Of a stretch of DNA of 64,000 nt, positions 1-6,799 are shown piece after piece. Positions within the stretch are counted from its first letter, which is position 1. Each line of letters starts with the position of its first letter. The translations under genes and the position numbers were made by a program. The notes under the pieces were generated by a model. That model did not search any database. It saw nothing but the letters and a program-made list of their open reading frames with translations, and was not told where the DNA came from. Location of the stretch: the NCBI GenBank assembly GCA_965229695.1, contig OZ245921.1:2480001-2544000 (forward strand), written 5' to 3'. The DNA comes from JANSYL01 sp965229695. Lineage in GTDB: Bacteria; Pseudomonadota; Alphaproteobacteria; Rhodobacterales; Rhodobacteraceae.

Positions 1-321
1 TTGCTAATCTTCGCTGCGGCGGCGACCGATGCGCAGCCCTATACGCCGGAGGGCCAGGAGCTTCTCCTAGAAGCAATTAGGGAATCTTACCGCGAACAAG
101 GCTGTCGCGTCGATGTGTCGAGCATCGCGCTGACAGAGGTGTTTTACGAACGGATGAGTGAAATCGCGGCGATCTTGTTTGAGGATGCCGGGCTGGTTTT
201 TCCGGACGAGATCATAGACCAAGACGTCGCTTTTGCGTCGGTTTACGGTCCGCTGCATGACCAGGGCGACACAGTCCGTGAAGGGGGTGTTTCGCGCTAC
301 CTGGACGCTTGCTTGGACTGA
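1..321 (+). CDS. small secreted protein of unknown function, 5' truncated by window edge
   Basis: The frame is already open at base 1 and ends at TGA 319-321, so the true start lies outside the window. The first residues (hydrophobic LIFAAAA, then TDAQP) read like the end of a signal peptide with an Ala-rich cleavage site. The mature part, about 95 residues, has two cysteines, in 'EQGCRVDV' and in the C-terminal 'DACLD', which could form a disulfide in the periplasm. The next gene has the same plan. No family is recognised. It lies upstream of nuoE, where interspersed reading frames of the nuo operon are common in Rhodobacteraceae. Confidence 0.6.
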   Translation: MLIFAAAATDAQPYTPEGQELLLEAIRESYREQGCRVDVSSIALTEVFYERMSEIAAILFEDAGLVFPDEIIDQDVAFASVYGPLHDQGDTVREGGVSRYLDACLD

Positions 322-417
322 CGCCGCTAAGCACCAAATCGTCAGGCCGGTTCCGCCCCCGCTTTTGCCGATCCGCCAAATCTATAGTACTATCACCTCT
401 TCAGTTGGAGGAGGGTG

Positions 418-894
418 ATGGGACGTTTCACCGGATCTTTCGGCACGATTTGGCTGAGCCTTCTGGCGTTACCAGGGGCACTCGGGGCCGAAACCTCGGA
501 CGATTTGACGATCCTGGATGTGCAGGCCGCTGATATCGATGACGCGGCGGCTGAGGGGTTTTTGCACAGCGCAATTGCGGCGACCGGCTGCATGGTGCCC
601 GTGGAACTGGTGGCCGCGTTCGAAACCTTTCTGGTGACCCAAGGCATGGCCGATTTAGGGGTCGAGATTGACCGGGAAACGGCGCTGTCAGCCTCCTTCG
701 CGGCGCGGTTTGATCGGGTCATGGACGATCACGACCATGGCGCGGTTCTGGTCGCGGTGGCCGGGGCCACGCAGCGCGTTTTCCGCGAGGCGATGCGCGA
801 TGGGCGGTTGCGCATGGCTGATATGGTCTACCAAACCGATGGCTGCGCGCCGACGGGCAATATCTTTGTCTTGCGGGAATATACCTGGCGTTAG
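418..894 (+). CDS. small secreted protein of unknown function upstream of nuoE
   Basis: This 158-residue protein has a clear signal peptide: a short basic start, the hydrophobic core IWLSLLALPGALG, and probable cleavage before ETSDD. ATG 418 is preferred over GTG 415 because the strong ribosome binding site GGAGGAGG at 407-414 abuts the GTG but gives a workable spacing to the ATG. Two cysteines are present ('TGCMVPVE' and 'TDGCAPTG'), matching the preceding gene in spacing style, so the two may be distant paralogues. It stops about 100 bases before nuoE. No domain is recognised; a periplasmic location is inferred from the signal peptide. Confidence 0.7.
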   Translation: MGRFTGSFGTIWLSLLALPGALGAETSDDLTILDVQAADIDDAAAEGFLHSAIAATGCMVPVELVAAFETFLVTQGMADLGVEIDRETALSASFAARFDRVMDDHDHGAVLVAVAGATQRVFREAMRDGRLRMADMVYQTDGCAPTGNIFVLREYTWR

Positions 895-995
895 GCCCGC
901 AGGCGCAATCGGGATCATGCGCCACTCTGCGCATGGACAAATCGCGCCGCATCTGGCACGCCACATCGGAACGGACGACCGACGGACAGGGACAG

Positions 996-2069
996 ATGCT
1001 CAGACGCCTTCACCCAGACCAGCCAGACAGCTTTGCGTTCACGCCCGCCAACCAAGCCTGGGCCGAAGCGCAGATCACCAAATACCCCGAAGGCCGCCAG
1101 GCCAGCGCGATCATCCCGCTTTTGTGGCGCGCGCAGGAGCAGGAGGGGTGGCTGACCCGTCCGGCGATTGAGGCGGTCTGCGACATGCTGGGCATGGCCC
1201 ATATCCGGGGCCTGGAGGTGGCGACCTTCTATTTCATGTTCCAGCTTCAACCGGTGGGCTCGGTCGCGCATATCCAGATTTGCGGCACCACCTCCTGCAT
1301 GATCTGCGGGGCCGAGGATTTGGTTGCCGTCTGTAAGGAAAAGATCGCCAAAGCGCCGCATCAGCTGAGCGCTGATGGTAAGTTTTCCTGGGAAGAGGTC
1401 GAATGCCTGGGTGCCTGTGCCAACGCACCGATGGCCCAGATCGGCAAGGATTATTACGAGGATCTGACGGCCGAAAGCTTGGGCCGTTTGCTGGATGACA
1501 TGGCGGCGGGCAAGGTGCCGACGCCGGGGCCACAGAACGGGCGCTATGCCTCGGAACCTGCGGGCGGTCTGACCTCGCTGAAAGATCATGAAGCCGGGCG
1601 CGACAGTCTGAATGTCTCGGCCCGTTTGGCGACCGATATTGGCGACACGATCAAACGCATCGACGGCACCGAAGTGCCGCTGGTGGCCAATTGGGGCAAG
1701 CAATCGGGTGGTGAGGCTGACGTGGCCGAGGCCCCCGCGCCCAAAGCCGCACCGAAACCCAAGGCTGCGGCCAAGCCGAAAGCGGCCCCTAAACCCGCGC
1801 CCGCCCCAGCGGCGGATGTCGATGAGGTTGAGCCTGAGCTTTTGAGTGGCCCGCGCGACGGGCAGACGGCCGATGACCTGAAGCGCATCAGCGGCGTGGG
1901 CCCGAAACTGGAAGCATTGCTCAACGAGCTTGGCTTTTACCATTTCGACCAGATCGCCGCCTGGACCCCGGCCGAGGTTGCCTGGGTCGATGCCCGGTTG
2001 AAATTCAAAGGCCGCATCGAACGCGATGGTTGGATCGATCAAGCCAAAAGCTTTGCCGAAGGCGGTTGA
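996..2069 (+). CDS. nuoE: NADH-quinone oxidoreductase subunit E (NuoE, 24 kDa type) with C-terminal HhH extension
   Basis: NuoE carries the 2Fe-2S cluster N1a of the NADH-oxidising arm of complex I. The thioredoxin-like domain occupies about residues 10-170. The four cluster ligands are visible as C-x4-C (C96, C101) and C-x3-C (C137, C141). The protein is 357 residues, about twice the usual bacterial length. The extra part is a linker (to about 225), an Ala/Pro/Lys-rich stretch (about 240-275) and a helix-hairpin-helix-like domain (about 285-357) with 'ISGVGPKLEALL' and 'LGFYHFDQIAAW'. The same domain ends the next two proteins. ATG 996 is chosen over ATG 933 because NuoE homology begins there and GGACAGGGACAG precedes it. 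Confidence 0.93.
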   Translation: MLRRLHPDQPDSFAFTPANQAWAEAQITKYPEGRQASAIIPLLWRAQEQEGWLTRPAIEAVCDMLGMAHIRGLEVATFYFMFQLQPVGSVAHIQICGTTSCMICGAEDLVAVCKEKIAKAPHQLSADGKFSWEEVECLGACANAPMAQIGKDYYEDLTAESLGRLLDDMAAGKVPTPGPQNGRYASEPAGGLTSLKDHEAGRDSLNVSARLATDIGDTIKRIDGTEVPLVANWGKQSGGEADVAEAPAPKAAPKPKAAAKPKAAPKPAPAPAADVDEVEPELLSGPRDGQTADDLKRISGVGPKLEALLNELGFYHFDQIAAWTPAEVAWVDARLKFKGRIERDGWIDQAKSFAEGG

Positions 2070-2101
2070 GCCGTCGGATCAAACCCATCTCTGCCGAATT
2101 G

Positions 2102-2136
2102 CGCCGCGCCCAAGCCCTGGGCGCGGCGTTTCTTTT
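2102..2136 (+). terminator. terminator-like hairpin between nuoE and the next gene
   Basis: An 11-bp perfect GC-rich stem (2102-2112 with 2118-2128, five-base loop AGCCC) is followed at once by TTTCTTTT. This has the form of a rho-independent terminator on the plus strand. Because nuo genes continue downstream, it may act as a partial terminator or mark the 3' end of one transcription unit. Function is inferred from shape only. Confidence 0.65.
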
Positions 2137-2240
2137 GGCAGTCGCCCCAGGGCGCGACAAAATGACCATGTTGCACAAGACAGGCCCCGTTTTCCGCGCT
2201 ACACAGGGGGCAGAGCTTTGAAGACCCAGGGGATGGATGA

Positions 2241-2879
2241 ATGGACGATATGCCTTGTGAAACGAAATGTTGGTGGGTTGGTGCCGCGGTTGGTTTGATC
2301 GTGGCGTTGATTTTGCTGTTCCCGCTGGATTGGTCGTTTTTCTGGTCGCTGGTGGTGGGGCTGATCCTGTGCGCCGTGGTCGCCTTGGTGCTGAAGAACG
2401 TCTGGTGCAGTGGCGCTGAGGCGTCGGCAGAGCCCACCATTCCCGCGCCCACACCCACCCCGTCACCGACGCCCGAGGTAAGCGCGGCGCCAGAGCCTGC
2501 ACCTGCGCCGGAGCCTGCCGCAGAACCAGCGCCAGCGCCAGAGCCTGAGCCCGCGCCCGCCGCACCGGCGGCCCCCGCCGCAAGTGGTGAAGGCACACAA
2601 CCCGCAGCCCTAGATGGCCCGCGCGATGGTGGTGCGGATGACCTGAAAAAGATCAAAGGTGTGGGCCCCAAGCTGGAGGGCGTTTTGCACTCCCTTGGCT
2701 TTTACCACTTTGATCAGGTCGCCAATTGGACCGCAGATGAGGTCGCCTGGGTCGACCAGAATCTGACCGGGTTCAAAGGCCGTGTGAGCCGTGACAATTG
2801 GGTCGAACAGGCGAAACACTTAGCCGCAGGCGGCGAGACGGAGTTCTCTCGCAAAGTTGACGAAGGTGATGTATATTAA
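2241..2879 (+). CDS. membrane-anchored helix-hairpin-helix protein in nuo operon
   Basis: This 212-residue protein has two adjacent hydrophobic segments (about residues 10-28 and 33-51, separated by PLDW). A long Pro/Ala/Glu linker (about 58-115) follows, with repeated PEP and APAPEP units. The C-terminal HhH-like domain (about 120-200) contains 'DDLKKIKGVGPKLEGVL', 'LGFYHFDQVANWT' and 'FKGRVSRDNWVEQAK'. That domain is nearly the same as the C-terminal extension of NuoE just upstream. The likely picture is a membrane hairpin with a cytoplasmic HhH head. Some database entries label such proteins as complex I-associated; a role in complex I assembly or tethering is inference. It opens after the terminator-like hairpin at 2102-2136. 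Confidence 0.8.
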   Translation: MDDMPCETKCWWVGAAVGLIVALILLFPLDWSFFWSLVVGLILCAVVALVLKNVWCSGAEASAEPTIPAPTPTPSPTPEVSAAPEPAPAPEPAAEPAPAPEPEPAPAAPAAPAASGEGTQPAALDGPRDGGADDLKKIKGVGPKLEGVLHSLGFYHFDQVANWTADEVAWVDQNLTGFKGRVSRDNWVEQAKHLAAGGETEFSRKVDEGDVY

Positions 2880-2921
2880 CGCCTCGGGAGGGTTTGAAAC
2901 ACTGATCCTCGAGGAGTGGGT

Positions 2922-3482
2922 ATGACCATCGCCGAAGACTTTTGGCTGCGCGGGCAAGCTGCGCAGCGTACCTTTGTGCAATTCATCAACTACAACACAG
3001 CTTTTTTCGGAACCGCCACGCTGCAAGCCATGCAGTTGGGCGTGACCGTGCCGACCAGCTTTTGGACCGCCATGGCGCGGGCCAGCGGCGATGTGGCCAA
3101 TGCCGATATCGCGCCGGTTGAAACGGCTGAAATCGTTCCGCTGAAACAGCCCGAACCTGCACCGGCCCCCGCCGTTGCCGAACCCGCGCCCGCGCCGGTT
3201 GAAATGGTCGAGCCGGTGGAAGCCGTGGCCGAAGAGGCGGCGTCGGACATGAACCCGCTTTTGCTGGACGAACCGCGCGGCGGAAAGGCTGACGATCTGA
3301 CCGAACTGACCGGTCTGGGTCCGAAAATGCAATCCGCGCTGAACGAGTTCGGGATTTACCATTTCGATCAGCTTGCCGGCCTGAACGACGAAGGCATCGC
3401 CTGGTTGAACGCGCAGCAAAAGGGCTTTGCCATGACCTGCAAGCGCTTCGATCTGGTCACCCAGGCGCAGGCCCGCCTTTGA
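2922..3482 (+). CDS. helix-hairpin-helix domain protein in nuo operon
   Basis: A 186-residue protein and the third consecutive gene ending in the HhH-like domain. The N-terminal 70 residues are amphipathic and lack a clear membrane segment ('AEDFWLRGQAAQRTFVQFI', then aromatic and Ala-rich helices, slightly phasin-like). A Pro/Ala/Glu linker (about 75-110) precedes the domain (about 118-186: 'DDLTELTGLGPKMQSAL', 'FGIYHFDQLAGLND'). Compared with NuoE and the preceding protein, the domain is less conserved and its end is different. ATG 2922 is preferred over GTG 2916 because GAGGAG at 2911-2916 gives proper spacing to it. Function unknown. Confidence 0.75.
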   Translation: MTIAEDFWLRGQAAQRTFVQFINYNTAFFGTATLQAMQLGVTVPTSFWTAMARASGDVANADIAPVETAEIVPLKQPEPAPAPAVAEPAPAPVEMVEPVEAVAEEAASDMNPLLLDEPRGGKADDLTELTGLGPKMQSALNEFGIYHFDQLAGLNDEGIAWLNAQQKGFAMTCKRFDLVTQAQARL

Positions 3483-3575
3483 CACATCGCGCGCCGGGGC
3501 CGGTCGACGGCCCCGGTGTTGCCCTTGGCCCATCCTCCGCGCTAGGCAGGTGCGGGAAACGCATGGGCACGGTTG

Positions 3576-3830
3576 ATGAACACCCCTGAAAACTCGGAAC
3601 ACAGCCAGGTCGAACGCCGCCGCCGCGGCCAGATTCGGCTGGCAGCGATTGTGATGGCGGCCACCATGGTGCTTTGGATGGGGGCGCAGTTTTTGGGCGG
3701 CCGACTGGGGCTGCCGGTGCGCTTTGTGTTTTTGTTCGACCTTGCGGCGATTGCCGCACTGGTCTGGGCGTTATTTGTGACGTATTGGGTATGGAAAGCG
3801 CGGCGATCAGACGGGTCTGATCGGTCGTAG
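3576..3830 (+). CDS. DUF5337-type small membrane protein
   Basis: This 84-residue protein has a charged N-terminus ('QVERRRRGQIRL') followed by two membrane helices (about residues 24-42 and 50-72) and a basic/acidic tail. It matches my recollection of the DUF5337 family, which in Rhodobacterales sits beside nuoF. ATG 3576 is taken over the upstream TTG 3573. It lies between the HhH genes and nuoF in the same direction. No enzymatic motif is visible; a link to complex I biogenesis rests on position alone. Confidence 0.75.
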   Translation: MNTPENSEHSQVERRRRGQIRLAAIVMAATMVLWMGAQFLGGRLGLPVRFVFLFDLAAIAALVWALFVTYWVWKARRSDGSDRS

Positions 3831-3883
3831 CCAATTGGGGCGGCAGACCCGTGCCCATCAGCGACGCAGGATAAGAGGCCGAG

Positions 3884-5179
3884 ATGCTTCAGGATAAAGA
3901 CCGGATTTTCACCAATATCTACGGCATGCATGATCGCACGCTTGCCGGCGCCAAGGCGCGCGGACATTGGGATGGCACCAAGGATCTGGTGGGATTGGGC
4001 CGCGACAAGATTGTCGAGATCATGAAAGCCAGCGGTTTGCGTGGCCGCGGCGGTGCCGGGTTCCCGACCGGGTTGAAATGGTCCTTCATGCCCAAGGAAA
4101 GTGACGGGCGGCCAAGCTATCTGGTGGTCAATGCCGACGAATCCGAGCCTGGCACCTGCAAAGACCGCGAGATCATGCGCAACGATCCGCACACGCTGAT
4201 CGAAGGGTGCTTGATCGCGTCTTTCGCCATGGGCGCGAATGTCAGCTATATCTATCTGCGCGGCGAATATATCCGCGAGCGCGAGGCGCTGCAGGCCGCG
4301 ATCGACGAGTGTTACGACAACGGCCTGCTTGGCAAGAACGCCGCCGGATCGGGCTGGGATTTCGACCTTTACCTGCATCATGGCGCGGGCGCCTATATCT
4401 GTGGTGAGGAAACCGCGCTCCTGGAAAGCCTTGAGGGCAAAAAGGGCATGCCGCGTATGAAGCCGCCCTTCCCGGCGGGGGCGGGGCTTTATGGCTGCCC
4501 GACCACGGTGAACAATGTCGAATCCATCGCTGTTGTGCCCACGATCTTGCGCCGTGGCGCCGATTGGTTCGCGGGCTTTGGCCGCCCGAACAACGCGGGC
4601 ACCAAGCTGTTCGCGATCTCGGGCCATGTGAACAACCCGTGTGTCGTTGAAGAAGAGATGTCGATCCCGTTTGATGAGTTGATTGACCGCCATTGCGGCG
4701 GCATTCGCGGCGGTTGGGACAACCTCAAGGCGGTGATCCCTGGTGGATCGTCCGTGCCGTGCCTGCCGGCTGAGGTGATGCGCAAAGACGCGATCATGGA
4801 TTTCGACTGGCTGCGCGAACAGCGCTCGGGCCTGGGGACTGCGGCGGTGATCGTGATGGATCAAAGCACCGATATCATCAAAGCGATCTGGCGGCTGTCG
4901 GCCTTTTACAAGCATGAAAGCTGCGGCCAGTGCACGCCCTGCCGCGAAGGCACCGGCTGGATGATGCGCGTGATGGACCGTTTGGTGAAGGGCGAGGCGC
5001 AGGTTGAAGAGATCGACATGCTGCTGGATGTCACCAAACAGGTTGAAGGCCACACGATCTGTGCCCTCGGCGACGCGGCGGCCTGGCCGATCCAAGGTCT
5101 GATCCGCCATTTCCGCGATGAGATCGAGGACCGTATCCGCGTCAAACGCGGCGGCGCGGTGGAAATCGCGGCGGAGTAG
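3884..5179 (+). CDS. nuoF: NADH-quinone oxidoreductase subunit F (NuoF, 51 kDa)
   Basis: NuoF binds NADH and FMN and holds the 4Fe-4S cluster N3. It accepts hydride from NADH and passes electrons into the peripheral arm of complex I. The 431-residue length is typical. Visible motifs are the glycine-rich 'GLRGRGGAGFPTGLKW' (about 46-60, FMN/NADH site), 'NADESEPGTCKDREI', 'GAGAYICGEETALLESLEG', and the cluster motif 'CGQCTPCREGTGW' (C347, C350, C353), with a fourth cysteine in 'HTICALGDAAAW'. The start ATG 3884 is preceded by AAGAGGCCGAG. It works with NuoE and NuoG as the NADH dehydrogenase module. Confidence 0.98.
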   Translation: MLQDKDRIFTNIYGMHDRTLAGAKARGHWDGTKDLVGLGRDKIVEIMKASGLRGRGGAGFPTGLKWSFMPKESDGRPSYLVVNADESEPGTCKDREIMRNDPHTLIEGCLIASFAMGANVSYIYLRGEYIREREALQAAIDECYDNGLLGKNAAGSGWDFDLYLHHGAGAYICGEETALLESLEGKKGMPRMKPPFPAGAGLYGCPTTVNNVESIAVVPTILRRGADWFAGFGRPNNAGTKLFAISGHVNNPCVVEEEMSIPFDELIDRHCGGIRGGWDNLKAVIPGGSSVPCLPAEVMRKDAIMDFDWLREQRSGLGTAAVIVMDQSTDIIKAIWRLSAFYKHESCGQCTPCREGTGWMMRVMDRLVKGEAQVEEIDMLLDVTKQVEGHTICALGDAAAWPIQGLIRHFRDEIEDRIRVKRGGAVEIAAE

Positions 5180-5184
5180 GCGCC

Positions 5185-5364
5185 ATGTGCCACGGCCATA
5201 TCGACCCCAGCACCCTGATGCGGGATGCCGAAGCGCGGTATCGCGCGACGGCGGCAGACCCTGTTGAAACGCAAAAAACCTGGGATCGGCTTGGGGCCTG
5301 GGCGAATGCGATCTTGCATGCGATAAAGGGCTGCGCGACCGTGCTGCGGCCTGCGCGACGCTAG
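5185..5364 (+). CDS. 59-residue hypothetical protein between nuoF and the lipoprotein gene
   Basis: A short frame starts at ATG 5185, six bases after the nuoF stop, and ends at TAG 5362-5364. The product begins MCHGHIDPSTLMRDAEARY and ends GCATVLRPARR. It is soluble-looking and partly amphipathic, with an N-terminal Cys-His-x-His group. GGCGGAGTAGGCG overlapping the nuoF stop can serve as ribosome binding site. The close coupling to nuoF and good codon use support translation. No family is recognised. Confidence 0.55.
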   Translation: MCHGHIDPSTLMRDAEARYRATAADPVETQKTWDRLGAWANAILHAIKGCATVLRPARR

Positions 5365-5384
5365 GCGAAGAAAGACAGGGTGGG

Positions 5385-5753
5385 ATGGCAATGACATTGC
5401 GAATTGGCGCGCGACCGGTTGGTTTGGCCCTGGTGACGCTGATGGTTCTGTCAAGCTGCGGCTTGGGTGATCGTTTGACCCAACGCAACGCCGCCTATCG
5501 TGTGGGTTTGCCGTTTAATGCCAACCTGCAAACCGGCGAAACCAATCGCGACTTCACCGTGACCGCCCCGGTTTTGGGCGCCAGCTTGGAAGAGGCTCGC
5601 GAAAGCCTGCGCTTTCCGGCCACGCGCCATTGCATTGAGCTGTCAGGCTTTTCCGAGATTGATTGGGTGATCGACCCCGCCACCGGCGATTGGGCCGAAA
5701 CTCGGACCGAAAACGGCGATCTGACGGTCGCGGGCCGCTGCACGCGGCGCTAA
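5385..5753 (+). CDS. small lipoprotein in nuo operon
   Basis: The 122-residue product has a lipoprotein signal: basic start, hydrophobic core GLALVTLMVL and lipobox LSSC, with lipidation predicted at the cysteine around residue 25. The mature part has two further cysteines (around 'TRHCIELSGF' and 'AGRCTRR') that could pair, and a sequence reading like a small beta-rich periplasmic protein. ATG 5391 is an alternative start two codons in. It lies in line with nuoF and nuoG. The family is unknown to me; the location, inner or outer membrane facing the periplasm, is inferred from the lipobox. Confidence 0.7.
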   Translation: MAMTLRIGARPVGLALVTLMVLSSCGLGDRLTQRNAAYRVGLPFNANLQTGETNRDFTVTAPVLGASLEEARESLRFPATRHCIELSGFSEIDWVIDPATGDWAETRTENGDLTVAGRCTRR

Positions 5754-5914
5754 GCCGATTTTCCAGATTTGTGGCATTGCGGACTCAGCCCACCGCTGAG
5801 GCTGCGGTGATTCTTGTCCGAATGGCCAAATTCTCGTAGAGTGTCGGGCAATTAAGCACCCGCATACTGGGCTTTGAGCGGCGTGCCATAAAAACTATGG
5901 GTAAGGGGCAGATC

Positions 5915-6169
5915 ATGGCACGGCTGTATTGGTACGGGCTCGCGATCATCTATCTCACCTGCGGTGTGACTGGGATGATCTTGGGATATACCTGGGGGAT
6001 CGGCGGTTCGATCCTGGGCGTTCTTCTTGGTGGAATGGTGGCATCTTTTGTGGCGCTGGCGCTGAACACGCCCGAAAGGATGGAGGCCGCGTTTTACGCC
6101 ATCGTCTCGGTCATAGCGGTCATTGCCCTGGTCTATTTGATCGTGACCTTCTGGGGGGTGCGGTTTTAA
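5915..6169 (+). CDS. small integral membrane protein in nuo operon
   Basis: This 84-residue, very hydrophobic protein has about three membrane segments (roughly 4-24, 28-46 and 58-80), with a short charged loop 'NTPERMEA' between the second and third. ATG 5915 is chosen over ATG 5897 because AAGGGG at 5903-5908 is well spaced from it; the longer form would add MGKGQI. It lies between the lipoprotein and the DUF5333 gene. No known domain is recognised. It could be an accessory membrane protein, but only its position beside nuoG suggests a link to complex I. Confidence 0.65.
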   Translation: MARLYWYGLAIIYLTCGVTGMILGYTWGIGGSILGVLLGGMVASFVALALNTPERMEAAFYAIVSVIAVIALVYLIVTFWGVRF

Positions 6170-6194
6170 GCCATCGGCAAAGCTTTGCTGACCG

Positions 6195-6214
6195 GATGCG
6201 GGAAAACCCGCATC
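6195..6214. other. stem-loop before the DUF5333 gene
   Basis: GATGCGGG and CCCGCATC form an 8-bp perfect stem around an AAAA loop. It is followed by GTTATTGAATAA, which is not a convincing T-run, so it is at best a weak terminator or an RNA-stabilising hairpin within the nuo transcript. Confidence 0.4.
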
Positions 6215-6286
6215 GTTATTGAATAACCAAACCCCCAGCGCCCAGATACCGCCCAGGCAGGTACATCCAATAAAGGCGCTATAATC

Positions 6287-6721
6287 ATGACTGCATTTGC
6301 AAAAACCATCGCCGCCTCGGCGGTTCTGACCTTGACGGGGTTGTTCATCACCATCGGGGCCGCCCAGGCCAATGACCAATGGCAACCGCTGCGTGATGAT
6401 GCGCGGCTGCATAGTGGGCTTACGGTGATTTCCGTCGGACGGCATATTCACAATGTCTGCGAAGATATCGACGCGCGGTTGTTGCGGGCTTTGGCCTTTG
6501 CCGAAAGCCTGGCCAGCCACGCCCGCAGTCTGGGCTTCACCCGGGCCGAGGTGAACGCCTATATCGACGACCGGGCCGAGCAGGATCGCTATCGCGATGT
6601 GGCGCGCGCCTATTTCGCCCAGAACGGCGCGGATTGGGATGACACCGAAAGCGTTTGCCGCGTGGGCCGCGACGAAATTGCCGCGCAGTCGACGATTGGC
6701 AGATTGCTTCGCGGGGGATAA
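6287..6721 (+). CDS. DUF5333-type secreted protein
   Basis: A 144-residue protein with a signal peptide (hydrophobic core about residues 8-26; cleavage near AQA-NDQ). The mature part is helical and has two cysteines ('HNVCEDIDARLLRALAFA' and 'ESVCRVGRDE'), probably joined in the periplasm. It matches my recollection of the DUF5333 family, found next to nuoG in Rhodobacterales. It ends about 80 bases before nuoG. No catalytic motif is visible. Confidence 0.75.
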   Translation: MTAFAKTIAASAVLTLTGLFITIGAAQANDQWQPLRDDARLHSGLTVISVGRHIHNVCEDIDARLLRALAFAESLASHARSLGFTRAEVNAYIDDRAEQDRYRDVARAYFAQNGADWDDTESVCRVGRDEIAAQSTIGRLLRGG

Positions 6722-6799
6722 AAGCAAGCGGAACGCGAACGTGGCGGGCGACCTGTGATTTGATCAGGCCGTCCAAGCCCGCAGGAAGGACCGCACCCC

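Noticed and set aside
3542..5488. A 648-residue minus-strand open frame over nuoF
   Set aside because: Antisense shadow of nuoF and neighbours; composition is Arg/His/Ala-biased and no motif is visible.
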